Source: Parapedobacter tibetensis (lineage in GTDB: Bacteria; Bacteroidota; Bacteroidia; Sphingobacteriales; Sphingobacteriaceae). From it: a stretch of DNA of 64,000 nt. The DNA is taken from positions 60,479 through 124,478 of the forward strand of contig NZ_JAMXBE010000016.1 of the NCBI RefSeq assembly GCF_024704835.1, written 5' to 3'. Under the pieces are notes generated by a model. It did no database searches. It saw nothing but the letters and a program-made list of their open reading frames with translations, and was not told the origin of the DNA. Both the position numbers and the translations under genes were made by a program. Position 1 is the stretch's first letter; every line of letters starts with the position of its first letter. Below, in pieces: positions 45,501 through 53,157 of the stretch.

Positions 45501-45853
45501 AAGATATCTTATACGATAGTTGGAATCCTGAAAATAAAGCCGCTAAGAATCCTCGTTTGTCTAAAAGCAATCCTATTAATGTCTCTGACCGATTTATTGA
45601 AGATGGATCTTTCTTAAAAGTAAAAAACATTCAATTAGGATATTATATTCCCTGCGAGAAATTAGGATTGGATTGGGTTAGGCAAGCTATGGTTTATATC
45701 AGTGGACAAGATTTAATCACATTTACAAAATATTCTTGGTTTGATCCAGAAGTAAATTCTTGGGGAGGTGCTTCTTCAATTAATATTGGTATTGATCACT
45801 TATCATACCCTACCTCAAAAACCATTTCGTTTGGATTAAAATTGGATTTTTAA
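42536..45853 (+). CDS. SusC/RagA-family TonB-linked outer membrane protein with STN domain
   Basis: The 1105-residue protein has a signal peptide after a short basic start (LLLIMKLAVFLTCLSVLQAA). An STN (secretin/TonB N-terminal) domain follows (about 45-110; LRAENISLVQAMQSIQQQSG), then a carboxypeptidase-like beta-sandwich (about 140-210; VSGNVTDEQGEPLQGVTVSV). The plug (about 215-330) contains VVVGYGTRRKSDLTGS, VDGFPFSSSPDLINN and GSRGANGVVIITTKKG. A 22-strand barrel ends in ISFGLKLDF. The STN domain is typical of SusC proteins that signal to a FecR/ECF sigma pair, and fecR lies directly upstream. The substrate is unknown. Composition is AT-rich compared with most of the window. Confidence 0.95.
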   Translation: MIFYQEVKDRRWSLTKRLLLIMKLAVFLTCLSVLQAAAEGFAQTVTLRAENISLVQAMQSIQQQSGHPFFLNGKDLAGIKVNVRIDNLSLEKAMDKLLKGKPVDWVLNDETIIVTFSNVIRHSVEEKENTAVEPIKQQKTVSGNVTDEQGEPLQGVTVSVKGTTIATMTDEQGNYSLVVADNAHILVFSIVGFESSEIEIANRPKVSIKLKGLIDDLDEVVVVGYGTRRKSDLTGSLASVGSSELTSLPVSSPAQALAGRASGVHVLPRTGSPGGQVNIRIRGTNSIMGSNEPLYVVDGFPFSSSPDLINNNDIASIEILKDASATAIYGSRGANGVVIITTKKGKAGKTNVNYTGGYSVNRIRKKLDLLNASEYAQMINAMFENDGGQPYFNDPGSFGEGTDWQDQVFHSAPLLNQSISLSGGNDKTVFSTSFGSYNEQGIIRNSDYSRYTLQANLSHQLNSYFDFSLNTNFSKIESSRKNSARGGRGNSMIAGMIGAPPTLQPYEDDGSLTILNRSYTYISDGLINPLNYLYEQTDALSSSTLLLNGAVTIKPLSGLSIKLSGGLENGNQRTDFYATKNFHNSNGLATIQVGNSLNLLSENIVTYSFSQGIHDFTALAGITYQSFVNKGANLGGSGFVSDLSETHDVGSADVFSVPGSSYTDWSLISYLSRVNYSFHNKYLFTASIRADGSSRYSTGNKWAIFPSGAFAWRMKKEDFLSDIELISDMKVRVGYGTSGSTAISPYQTLNVLEATKVVLDKELVTAYSPSSRLPSSLKWETTIQVDFGLDLALLDNRLRFTADYYVKNTKDLLNNVQIPSSTGYLNSIRNVGKIQNRGVELSVDADVIDRAFSWQVSGNIAFNRNKVVKLNDGQVIRGSNINITILNDYVNILKEGEPLGIFYGYREDGYDDQGRIIYKRSDPGQGLSSNDKSKIGNPNPKFTGGLNNVLKYKGFEFNLFLLGSYGNDIFNMSKATVNMDYLVGLNKTKDILYDSWNPENKAAKNPRLSKSNPINVSDRFIEDGSFLKVKNIQLGYYIPCEKLGLDWVRQAMVYISGQDLITFTKYSWFDPEVNSWGGASSINIGIDHLSYPTSKTISFGLKLDF

Positions 45854-45863
45854 ATAAAAAAAT

Positions 45864-47300
45864 ATGAAAACGCATATCGTTGTTTTTTTTCTTTTAATAT
45901 TTGTGTCTTGTGGTGATTTATTGGATGAGAACCCGAAATCACTGGCCTCAGAGAATTTTTATAATACGAAAGAAGAAGTTGAAGGTGGTTTAAATGCAAT
46001 TTATGCGCCGTTTGCGACGCCCATGAAAGACCTTTACCCGGCCCAGCAAGAAGCATATGCTGATTATGGATTCGGCAGAGGGAGCTACACGTTGGTGAGC
46101 AAGTTTCAGGGCTTAGATGATGCAAATATAGTGCGTGTAGATGGTATGTGGGGCAATTTTTATAGGGCTATCAGAAATGCAAATATAATATTGGACCGAG
46201 TGCCTTTAAGTGAATCCTTGAATGATAGTGAAAAAACACTAGCTTTGAGTGAGGCTAAATTCCTTAGAGGGTTAGTGTATTTAATATTGGTTCAAAACTG
46301 GGGAGGAGTACCCTTACGAACAGCGGATAATATGGGGGTTGTGGATATTCCACGTGCGCCGGTAAGTGAGGTTTGGGCGTTGATTGAAGAAGATTTGAGA
46401 TCTGCATCTGAGCATCTTCCGGATCAACCTAGAAAGAAGGGGACTCCATCAAAATGGAGCGCTAAAACTGTCTTAGTTGAATGCTTATTGCACTTGGAAA
46501 GATATCAAGAAGCAAAGCAAATCGCAGAAGACATTATGGCCTCTAATCAGTATAAATTAGTCGAGATAAATAATTCTGAAGATTTTCTAAAAATTTTTGG
46601 CACCGATGCGACTTCATCAACAGAGGAAATACTTTATGTAAAATACGCTAGGGAAGGCGGCAAGGGTTGGCAATTTCCGCTGTTTCCTCATCATCCTGCA
46701 GCTGGTTATTTAGGAGGCGCTGGTTATTTTGCGCTACATTCTGATTCGGAAAATAAAGTCATTAAAAACTGGGATGAAAATGACCTAAGAAAAGAATTTA
46801 ACTGGTATGAATGGGATATTGGTTTAGGACCCACAACCCTCTTAAACAGGAAGTACAGAGATGAAAGTGCCCCTAGTTCAAATTCTATTGGAATTGACTA
46901 TCCGCTATATCGATACGCAGATTTATTATTGTGGTATGCCGAGCTGGATTGTAGAGTGAGCGGAGTTGCTACCGAAAGCGGATTGGAAGCACTAAATCAA
47001 GTGCGCCGAAGGGGATATGGATATCAGGTAAATCAACCCTCGCCAATAGACTTCAAATTGGAAAATTATACCGATATGGAGACGTTTTTAAACGTAGTCG
47101 TAAAAGAGAGAGGTTACGAGACTTGTTATGAGGGGAAACGCTGGCTAGATTTAAAGCGTCTCGGCATCGCTAAAGTAACAATGAAGGATGTTTATAATAT
47201 TGATGTATCCGAAAGACATATGTTATGGCCAATACCACTGTCTGAAATGAATTACAATAAAGCTTTGGTTCCCGAACGAGATCAAAACCCGGGATATTGA
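45864..47300 (+). CDS. SusD/RagB-family nutrient-binding lipoprotein
   Basis: The 478-residue lipoprotein (lipobox FVSC, Cys16) is a SusD homologue. Conserved parts are NFYNTKEEVEGGLNAIYAP, the TPR-like helices around AIRNANIILDRVPL and EAKFLRGLVYLILVQNWGGVP, and the C-terminal YPLYRYADLLLWYAEL, ALNQVRRRGYGY and ERGYETCYEGKRWLDLKR. SusD lids the SusC barrel at the outer membrane and binds the glycan. It starts 10 bases after the susC stop, so they are co-transcribed. The ligand is not known. Confidence 0.95.
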   Translation: MKTHIVVFFLLIFVSCGDLLDENPKSLASENFYNTKEEVEGGLNAIYAPFATPMKDLYPAQQEAYADYGFGRGSYTLVSKFQGLDDANIVRVDGMWGNFYRAIRNANIILDRVPLSESLNDSEKTLALSEAKFLRGLVYLILVQNWGGVPLRTADNMGVVDIPRAPVSEVWALIEEDLRSASEHLPDQPRKKGTPSKWSAKTVLVECLLHLERYQEAKQIAEDIMASNQYKLVEINNSEDFLKIFGTDATSSTEEILYVKYAREGGKGWQFPLFPHHPAAGYLGGAGYFALHSDSENKVIKNWDENDLRKEFNWYEWDIGLGPTTLLNRKYRDESAPSSNSIGIDYPLYRYADLLLWYAELDCRVSGVATESGLEALNQVRRRGYGYQVNQPSPIDFKLENYTDMETFLNVVVKERGYETCYEGKRWLDLKRLGIAKVTMKDVYNIDVSERHMLWPIPLSEMNYNKALVPERDQNPGY

Positions 47301-47338
47301 CAGGCGTCATGATGATGAACACTTAAATTAATAGTATA

Positions 47339-48202
47339 ATGAAATGCTCTTTATCCCCATTCTTAGTAATAATTTTATTCACCCTCATGTATAATGGAGA
47401 CTGTTATGGACAAACCAGTTCTGATCGCTATGCCACATTAAAATCTACGGACGGTTTAGTTGCTTTATGGGACTTTAAAGAGAAAGAAGGGACTGATAGA
47501 GTTTCAAGCATTGATGGGAATATGTTAAGACTTAGCGAGGCATCGAACAAAATCCCACGGATTGATGGAGGTCCGTTGTCGGGTTATGCTATCGAATTAA
47601 GCGGGGAGGCTTACTTGTCAATTCCTTATGAAGATACTGGTGCGTTAAATGTTCGTCAGAATGAGGTGACTGTAATCGCTTGGATTAAAAGAAGAGATAG
47701 TGGGATCGGCTTTATCGCAGGAATGTGGAATGAGTATGCAGATGGTGGGAAGAGGCAATATGGGCTGTTTGTCAATTTACCTCATTACAATGGGACAAAC
47801 CAGGTATGTGGTCACATCTCTCAATCAGGGAAACCTACTGGTCCATTTCCCTATTCAATTGACTATTCGGCCAGTAAACAATTGGTTCCTTTGGAAGAAT
47901 GGGTCTGTGTTGGTTTTACATATGATGGGAAATATATCAAATCTTTCTTAAATGGTGTTTTTGAGGAGAGGAAAGCAGAATTGATTAGTCATACTGCTGG
48001 ATTTGAAGGTTATCCAGATGGAATCGTACAGTCAAAAAACCCTTATTATTTTCCGTATGGCATAGGCGACAACGGGTCTGATTTTACAGTAGGAGCGGTT
48101 TTCGTTGCAGGTAAGATGGGGAATTTTTTTAAGGGTGAAATAGGAGGACTTGCGGTATTTGATAGGGCTTTGACAGACACGGAGATGATTAAGTTTCGAT
48201 AA
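47339..48202 (+). CDS. LamG-like concanavalin A-fold secreted protein
   Basis: The 287-residue protein has a signal peptide (SLSPFLVIILFTLMYNGDCYGQ) followed by a laminin-G/concanavalin-like domain. Visible strands include DGLVALWDFKEKEGTDRVSS, YAIELSGEAYLSIPYEDTGA, NEVTVIAWIKRRDSGIGFIA, EEWVCVGFTYDGKYIKSFLN and the final FKGEIGGLAVFDRALTDTEM. Such LamG_3 domains act as carbohydrate-binding modules or as inactive lectin-like parts of polysaccharide loci. No catalytic motif is evident, so it is more likely a surface glycan-binding protein filling the SusE/F position. It follows susD by 38 bases and ends just before palindromic repeat copy 2. Confidence 0.85.
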   Translation: MKCSLSPFLVIILFTLMYNGDCYGQTSSDRYATLKSTDGLVALWDFKEKEGTDRVSSIDGNMLRLSEASNKIPRIDGGPLSGYAIELSGEAYLSIPYEDTGALNVRQNEVTVIAWIKRRDSGIGFIAGMWNEYADGGKRQYGLFVNLPHYNGTNQVCGHISQSGKPTGPFPYSIDYSASKQLVPLEEWVCVGFTYDGKYIKSFLNGVFEERKAELISHTAGFEGYPDGIVQSKNPYYFPYGIGDNGSDFTVGAVFVAGKMGNFFKGEIGGLAVFDRALTDTEMIKFR

Positions 48203-48205
48203 TTA

Positions 48206-48310
48206 GTGTCTGTCTATAATGTCGCCTAGCTTCGTTGCACTTATTAAAAAAATGCTCATTTACTATTAGTAAACTGCGCTTTTTTTCATTTCGTGCGCCT
48301 TGCCAGACAC
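48206..48310. repeat. Dispersed palindromic repeat, copy 2
   Basis: This roughly 105-bp imperfect palindrome starts TTAGTGTCTGTCTATAATG just after the LamG stop and ends GCCAGACAC. Outer arms GTGTCTG and CAGACAC and the central TTTAC-loop-GTAAA with flanking A and T runs match copy 1 at 37834-37955. Its place directly behind a plus-strand gene, as in copy 1, suggests a transcription-end role. Confidence 0.75.
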
Positions 48311-48511
48311 CATTATTCAAAGCGTATGTTTCAAGGGCTTTCATGAGGCTGCAAGCAGCGTTATAGCCTAACCACTGACTCTGTGGACAGGCTATAATTA
48401 AAGTCTATCTTTGGGTTTCAACTGGGTGATTGTGATATACTTGTAGTGTTTCTCTGTTAACTCGGTTTTTAATTGCCAGTACAACCATGTAGTAATAAAC
48501 ACGTAATAATT
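48311..48511. promoter_or_regulatory. Spacer and promoter of the Gfo/Idh/MocA gene
   Basis: With the repeat this makes a 309-base stretch without genes. TATCTTTG at 48407-48414 fits TAnnTTTG and lies 98 bases before the ATG at 48512, so the oxidoreductase gene probably has its own promoter rather than depending on the susC transcript. Confidence 0.45.
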
Positions 48512-49861
48512 ATGGATAACAGAAGAGAATTTATAAAGAAAACAGCGATTTCCTCCTTAGGGCTGGCCATCGGCGGGGTAGGGATGGGCAGCAGAAGCTA
48601 TGGCAAAATCATGGGGTCAAACGACCGGATCCGGGTAGGTGTGGTCGGTTTTTCCGATCGCTTTAAATCATCATTACTGCCCTCTTTCCTGGACCATGCG
48701 CAGGGGATGAATTTCGAAATCGTGGCCTTGTCTGATATTTGGAACCGCCGAAGGGCCGAAGGCCAGGCGCTGATCAAGGAAAAGACGAGGGAAGAGGTGG
48801 GCCTATGCCGGAACAACGAGGAGCTGTATGCCCGTAATGACGTGGATGCGGTCATCATCAGCACGGCAGACTTCCAGCATGCCTACCACCTTACGGAAGC
48901 GGCCACGGCCGGAAAGGACGCCTATTGCGAGAAACCCTTCGCGGAAACGATGGATGACGCAAACACGGCTTTGGAGGCGGTGAAAAAGAGCGGGGTTGTC
49001 GTCCAGATCGGTTCACAGCGCCGTAGCGGGACAAATTACCACGCTGCGAACGAGTATATCCGCTCAGGGCGGTTTGGCGATATCGTGATGGTGGAGATGT
49101 GCTGGAATGTGAACCAGCCGGGGCGGTGGAGGCTACCTGCGTTGACGGCTTCCATACAGGAAGGCGACACGGACTGGAAGCGCTTCCTCATCAACCGGCC
49201 CCATGAACATTGGGATCCGAGGAAATACTTAGAATACCGCTTGTTTTGGCCCTATTCCTCGGGTATCCCAGGCCAATGGATGAGCCACCAGATTGATACC
49301 GTGCATTGGTTCACCGATCTTCCATATCCGCGCAGCGTGACGGCTAACGGAGGCATTTACCAGTGGCGGGATGGGCGCACGAACGCCGATACCTTGACGG
49401 CGGTATTCGATTACGGACTGTTGGACGGTCCGGGGAAGGGTTTCCAGGTGGTTTATTCTTCCCGTTTCAGCAATTCCGCTGGAGACACCAAGGAACTTTA
49501 TTACTCCAATGCTGGGATGCTGGATCTGGATAAAAACGAAATCACGCCCACAGGTGGATTGGCGGCCAACCATGCGGCGGCGATGGGGATGAAACCCAAC
49601 CAGTTGGAAGCCTTTGGGCTGCCTAAGGTACAGGCAGCGTCTGAAGCCAATACTGGAGGAGATTCACTCACCTCGGCGCATATGCGGAATTGGATGGAGT
49701 GCGTCCGCTCGCGCAAAACCCCACATGCGCCTATAGAAGCAGGATACAACCATTCGATTGCTTGCATCATGGCCAACGCGGCGTACCGTACCGGGCAACG
49801 GGCTACGTTTGACCCCATAACCAAACAGGTGTTAGCCGGTGGCACCGTATTCAACTATTAA
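48512..49861 (+). CDS. Gfo/Idh/MocA family oxidoreductase with twin-arginine signal
   Basis: The 449-residue protein begins MDNRREFIKKTAISSLGLAI, a twin-arginine (Tat) export signal. Its Rossmann domain shows IRVGVVGFSDRF and DAVIISTADFQHAYH, and the catalytic segment DAYCEKPFAETMDDANTALE contains the EKP motif. The second, alpha/beta domain includes SGIPGQWMSHQIDTVHWFTD. Proteins of this fold oxidise or isomerise sugars with bound NAD(P). A Tat signal implies export in folded form with its cofactor, as in GH109-like enzymes. The substrate is unknown. The ATG at 48512 is chosen because it gives the Tat signal at once. The gene is clearly richer in G and C than susC-susD. Confidence 0.88.
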   Translation: MDNRREFIKKTAISSLGLAIGGVGMGSRSYGKIMGSNDRIRVGVVGFSDRFKSSLLPSFLDHAQGMNFEIVALSDIWNRRRAEGQALIKEKTREEVGLCRNNEELYARNDVDAVIISTADFQHAYHLTEAATAGKDAYCEKPFAETMDDANTALEAVKKSGVVVQIGSQRRSGTNYHAANEYIRSGRFGDIVMVEMCWNVNQPGRWRLPALTASIQEGDTDWKRFLINRPHEHWDPRKYLEYRLFWPYSSGIPGQWMSHQIDTVHWFTDLPYPRSVTANGGIYQWRDGRTNADTLTAVFDYGLLDGPGKGFQVVYSSRFSNSAGDTKELYYSNAGMLDLDKNEITPTGGLAANHAAAMGMKPNQLEAFGLPKVQAASEANTGGDSLTSAHMRNWMECVRSRKTPHAPIEAGYNHSIACIMANAAYRTGQRATFDPITKQVLAGGTVFNY

Positions 49862-49868
49862 AGCGCAA

Positions 49869-50753
49869 ATGACCATGACGAACAACATCGTGCAAAAAAT
49901 CAGAACAAAGAAACCGATAATTTTTACATGGACCGTGGGAATACTTGTTTGCGTATTCCTGAGGTGCCACGGGCAGGCTCAACCATTCCATCCCGAACTG
50001 GGCGTTTGCACGAAAACGGAGCATATACACCTGTTAAAGCGTTGCGGGTACGGTTTCATACAGCCAGGCGTGCAGGACTATTTGAAACCCGCTTATCCAG
50101 CAGACAGCCTTGTTTTCGTGAAGGACTTTCCAGTTTATGCGTGCAACGTTTTCTTGCCGGGGCAATTGAAAGTGGTGGGTAAGGATGCCAATCCCGATGG
50201 GGTGATGTCATATGCGGACGAGGTGTTTAAACGGGCGCAGCAAGCGGGGGTGCGGATGATTGTTTTTGGCAGTGGTGGGTCACGGCGTATCCCCGAAGGA
50301 TTCGACCGGGAAAAGGCAACGGACCAGTTTGTCGAATTGTGTATTAGGCTTGCCAAATTGGCTGAGCGATATGACGTGATGATATGCTTGGAGAATTTAA
50401 ATTCCGGGGAGACCAATTTTATAAACACCGTGGCGGAAGCGCATGCGATTGCCGTTAGGGTCGGCCACCCCAATTTTAAACTGCTGGTGGACATATTCCA
50501 TATGTTGCGGGAAGCTGAACCACCCGAGAATATCGTGTTGGCTGGTAACCGTTACGTATACCATGTGGATATCGCGGAAATGGCCGAAAGGACGGCCCCG
50601 GGATTTGCTGGCGACGATTTCCGACCATACCTGAGGGCGCTCAGGGATATCTCGTATACGGGGAAAATTGCGCTGGAGTGCGGCTTTACGGACATGGAAG
50701 CGGAATTGCCAAAGGCCATAGAGGCACTCCGTCATCAATTAAACACCTTGTAG
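49869..50753 (+). CDS. Exported TIM-barrel sugar isomerase/epimerase-like protein
   Basis: The 294-residue protein has a signal-like segment (PIIFTWTVGILVCVFLRCHG then QAQ) and an AP-endonuclease-2 type TIM barrel. Likely metal ligands are the glutamate in VMICLENLNSGETN, the aspartate in KLLVDIFHML, the histidine in YVYHVDIAE and the glutamate in IALECGFTD. Family members isomerise or epimerise ketoses or act on keto-sugars in the periplasm. It starts 7 bases after the oxidoreductase stop, so the two genes are co-transcribed and their products probably act on the same sugar, perhaps oxidation followed by rearrangement. Its GC-rich composition matches that neighbour. Confidence 0.85.
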   Translation: MTMTNNIVQKIRTKKPIIFTWTVGILVCVFLRCHGQAQPFHPELGVCTKTEHIHLLKRCGYGFIQPGVQDYLKPAYPADSLVFVKDFPVYACNVFLPGQLKVVGKDANPDGVMSYADEVFKRAQQAGVRMIVFGSGGSRRIPEGFDREKATDQFVELCIRLAKLAERYDVMICLENLNSGETNFINTVAEAHAIAVRVGHPNFKLLVDIFHMLREAEPPENIVLAGNRYVYHVDIAEMAERTAPGFAGDDFRPYLRALRDISYTGKIALECGFTDMEAELPKAIEALRHQLNTL

Positions 50754-51148
50754 AAACTGGATTCCAAAGATGGGTGATATGGGCCGGAGTTCGGTGTGGT
50801 TGGTATGCTTGCGAAAGCTATCTATCTGAGAAAATTTTAACGCATTGCCCTTGTTTGGCATCCAAATGCCTTATAATTCCAATTATTTACCTGATCATAA
50901 TCAATGTTATGATTGATAATATCTAGTCAAAGGATGTAATGTAGCGCATTAACCGAACGGATTGTTGTGTGCCTTGGATAACTGGATATATAATGCCAAG
51001 CGGTACCTGCGGCTACCTAAGCTAATCCAATGGAGAATGGAAGGTGGGGCACACCATAGGTAAATTGCAAGTAAAACTTCTCTGTTTCCTGTTATTTATT
51101 CCTATATTTACACTACGCCTAAAAAATTATAAACTTCAGGTCTGTTTT
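50754..51148. other. Spacer before the ECF sigma gene
   Basis: No gene is seen in these 395 bases. The AT-rich part at 50870-50930 contains CATAATCAATGTTATG, a short palindrome-like sequence. The promoter of the sigma gene should lie here. I cannot assign an exact TAnnTTTG element. Confidence 0.4.
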
Positions 51149-51703
51149 ATGAAGCAAGCCATTCAATATCTGCGCCAGGTTCAGCTCGGTCAAGAGTCCG
51201 GATTGATGTATTTTATGTCAAAATTTGGTAAATCGCTTCGTTTTTTTGCCTATTCCATTGTCCAAAACAAAGAAGTAGCGGAGGAGATTGTTTCGGATTC
51301 TTTTTATAAACTTTGGAAAGGAAGGGATAGGGTCAAATCTGTAGATAGTATGAAGGCTTTCTTATATATAACGACTCGAAATGCTTGTTACGATTATGTA
51401 GGCTCACCGAAAAATAATTTAAAAACGGAGGAGGAAGAGGCTCTAGCGGATTTAGTTGAGCCAGATGCCGACATCCTCACACAAATGATACATGTAGAGT
51501 TGGTAGATATTGTTGTTCAGGAAGTTAATAATCTTCCCGAACAACAGGCTACTATATTTCGAATGAGCTATCTCGAAGGGCTGAGTACCCAGGAAATTTG
51601 TGAGCGCTTAGGCACCACCACCAATACGGTTTATTTTGCCCGATCCAAAGCGCTAACGACACTTAAAAAGGTGTTCGAACAGAAAGATTTAAAGCTTCCT
51701 TAA
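51149..51703 (+). CDS. ECF-type RNA polymerase sigma-70 factor
   Basis: The 184-residue protein has sigma region 2 (about 10-75; FMSKFGKSLRFFAYSIVQN, EVAEEIVSDSFYKLWKGRD) and region 4 (about 120-175; EVNNLPEQQATIFRMSYLEG, LSTQEICERLGTTTNTVYFA, ARSKALTTLKKVF). This is the Bacteroidota ECF group that works with FecR anti-sigma factors. No fecR lies next to it, whereas the fecR at 41078 lacks a sigma neighbour, so the two may be a separated pair. The ATG at 51149 follows sequence without sigma-like character, which argues against the in-frame start at 51044. Confidence 0.9.
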   Translation: MKQAIQYLRQVQLGQESGLMYFMSKFGKSLRFFAYSIVQNKEVAEEIVSDSFYKLWKGRDRVKSVDSMKAFLYITTRNACYDYVGSPKNNLKTEEEEALADLVEPDADILTQMIHVELVDIVVQEVNNLPEQQATIFRMSYLEGLSTQEICERLGTTTNTVYFARSKALTTLKKVFEQKDLKLP

Positions 51704-52054
51704 ATCCGCAAGCCTTCAAAAGCAGAAAGGGTAAAATAGTTTCATCCAGTGGATTAACTGTAAATTCTGGAGTAAACAGGTTTTCGCTCCGTTATGAGCA
51801 CCAAAAGTGGGGCAGAACCCTAGTTGCCCGTCAACATGTTGTTGTTCAACGGCATCCAGAATTGAAACCGCTCAAGACTATCTATTCCGGTCGGCTTCGA
51901 ATGGAAGGCGAAAACCACAACGGTTGGAACCCCGGGGTACGGTCGGGGCAACACTAATGTCCAAATCTACCAATCATATATGGATAGCGACTCTTCCTGC
52001 ATGTGACTTCAATTTTGCATACAGCATTTTTTTGACTGTAATCCAGTACACAGC
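51704..52054. other. Spacer between sigma gene and GH53 gene
   Basis: These 351 bases separate convergent genes. An open frame on the plus strand runs through it into the GH53 antisense, but its residues do not resemble any family. No clear terminator hairpin with T-run was found. I see nothing else supportable. Confidence 0.4.
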
Positions 52055-53083
52055 TTACTCGACTAAAAACGCATCCAGAGCTTTTGTAGGCCTGCCATCG
52101 TCGCCCCAGGCGCTTAACGGATACCTGCTCCAGCTCCTGGCACCTTGTGGTTCCCAATAGATTACTCCGAGTCCCCTACCATTGGGGACCGCTTTAACCC
52201 CCTGCTGCACGGCTACCAACATATCGTAGGTGTTTTGAGCTTGATTGTCCTCGCCTCCCACTTCGACTACCATCACTTCCTTTCCGTATCGTTTTGATAC
52301 GTTATTCATGTTTGCAGCCAGATCATCTATTGATAATGTATAATCAGGCTTACCATCCAGCCACCAGGGATAATACGACAATCCAATCACATCGTACTTA
52401 GCACCATGCTTGCGGGCGTTATCGAACCAGCTCACGAATCGGGCACTATCGTTGCCACGGTCCACATGCAGGATGACCTTCGACTTAGGGCTAGCCGCTT
52501 TTACTGCATCATAGCCTTTGTTGATTAGTTGCGCCAATTGAGGCCAGTTTGACGTACTCCCTTCCGGGTAAATCATTCCTCCCGGAGTTTCGTTCCCCAC
52601 CTGCACCCATTCCGGTGTCACGCCTGCATTTTTTATGGCGTTTATCACATCGTAAGTGTAGTCGTAAACATCGTTCAGCAGGGTGGGAAAGTCGTGCCCT
52701 TCCCATGCTGCCGGTTTCTTTTGCTTACTCGGATCGGCCCAACTGTCGCTGTAATGAAAATTGATCATCACCCGCATGCCCCATTTTTTTGCGCGGACAG
52801 CCATCTCGACAGTTTCTTCTTTACTATTATGATTATTTCTTGGATTTACCCAGGTGCGCAACCGGATCGTATTGATACCGTGATCCTTTAAGATTTTAAA
52901 GCAATCCTGTTCCGTGCCATCGTCGCCGTAAAACTTATAGCCAGTAGCTTCCATCCGCTTGAGCCATCCGATGTCTGCCCCTTTCACGAATGCGTTCGAT
53001 CCTCTTTTGACTCCCTTTTGACTGCTACAAGATGTGAGAAACAGCACTGCAGCTACTGCTATTAAAATTTTTATATGGCTCAT
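52055..53083 (-). CDS. GH53 endo-beta-1,4-galactanase, lipoprotein
   Basis: The 342-residue enzyme is a GH53 arabinogalactan endo-1,4-beta-galactanase. The proton donor is Glu165 in WVQVGNETPGGMIYPEG and the nucleophile is Glu274 in VMVVEVGGEDN. NTIRLRTWVNPRN, MINFHYSDSWADPSKQ and GVIYWEPQGA are further family motifs. A lipoprotein signal (LFLTSC, Cys19) suggests a surface-anchored enzyme. It cuts the galactan side chains of rhamnogalacturonan I into oligosaccharides. It is the last gene of susC-susD-hydrolase-GH53 on the minus strand, so the locus most probably serves beta-1,4-galactan. Confidence 0.95.
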   Translation of the reverse strand: MSHIKILIAVAAVLFLTSCSSQKGVKRGSNAFVKGADIGWLKRMEATGYKFYGDDGTEQDCFKILKDHGINTIRLRTWVNPRNNHNSKEETVEMAVRAKKWGMRVMINFHYSDSWADPSKQKKPAAWEGHDFPTLLNDVYDYTYDVINAIKNAGVTPEWVQVGNETPGGMIYPEGSTSNWPQLAQLINKGYDAVKAASPKSKVILHVDRGNDSARFVSWFDNARKHGAKYDVIGLSYYPWWLDGKPDYTLSIDDLAANMNNVSKRYGKEVMVVEVGGEDNQAQNTYDMLVAVQQGVKAVPNGRGLGVIYWEPQGARSWSRYPLSAWGDDGRPTKALDAFLVE

Positions 53084-53157
53084 TATTGTTTAATTTAGCA
53101 TTTAATCAATCTGTTTTCATCCTACGAAATTCAACTTCCATTTGGCGTTTCAGGTTG

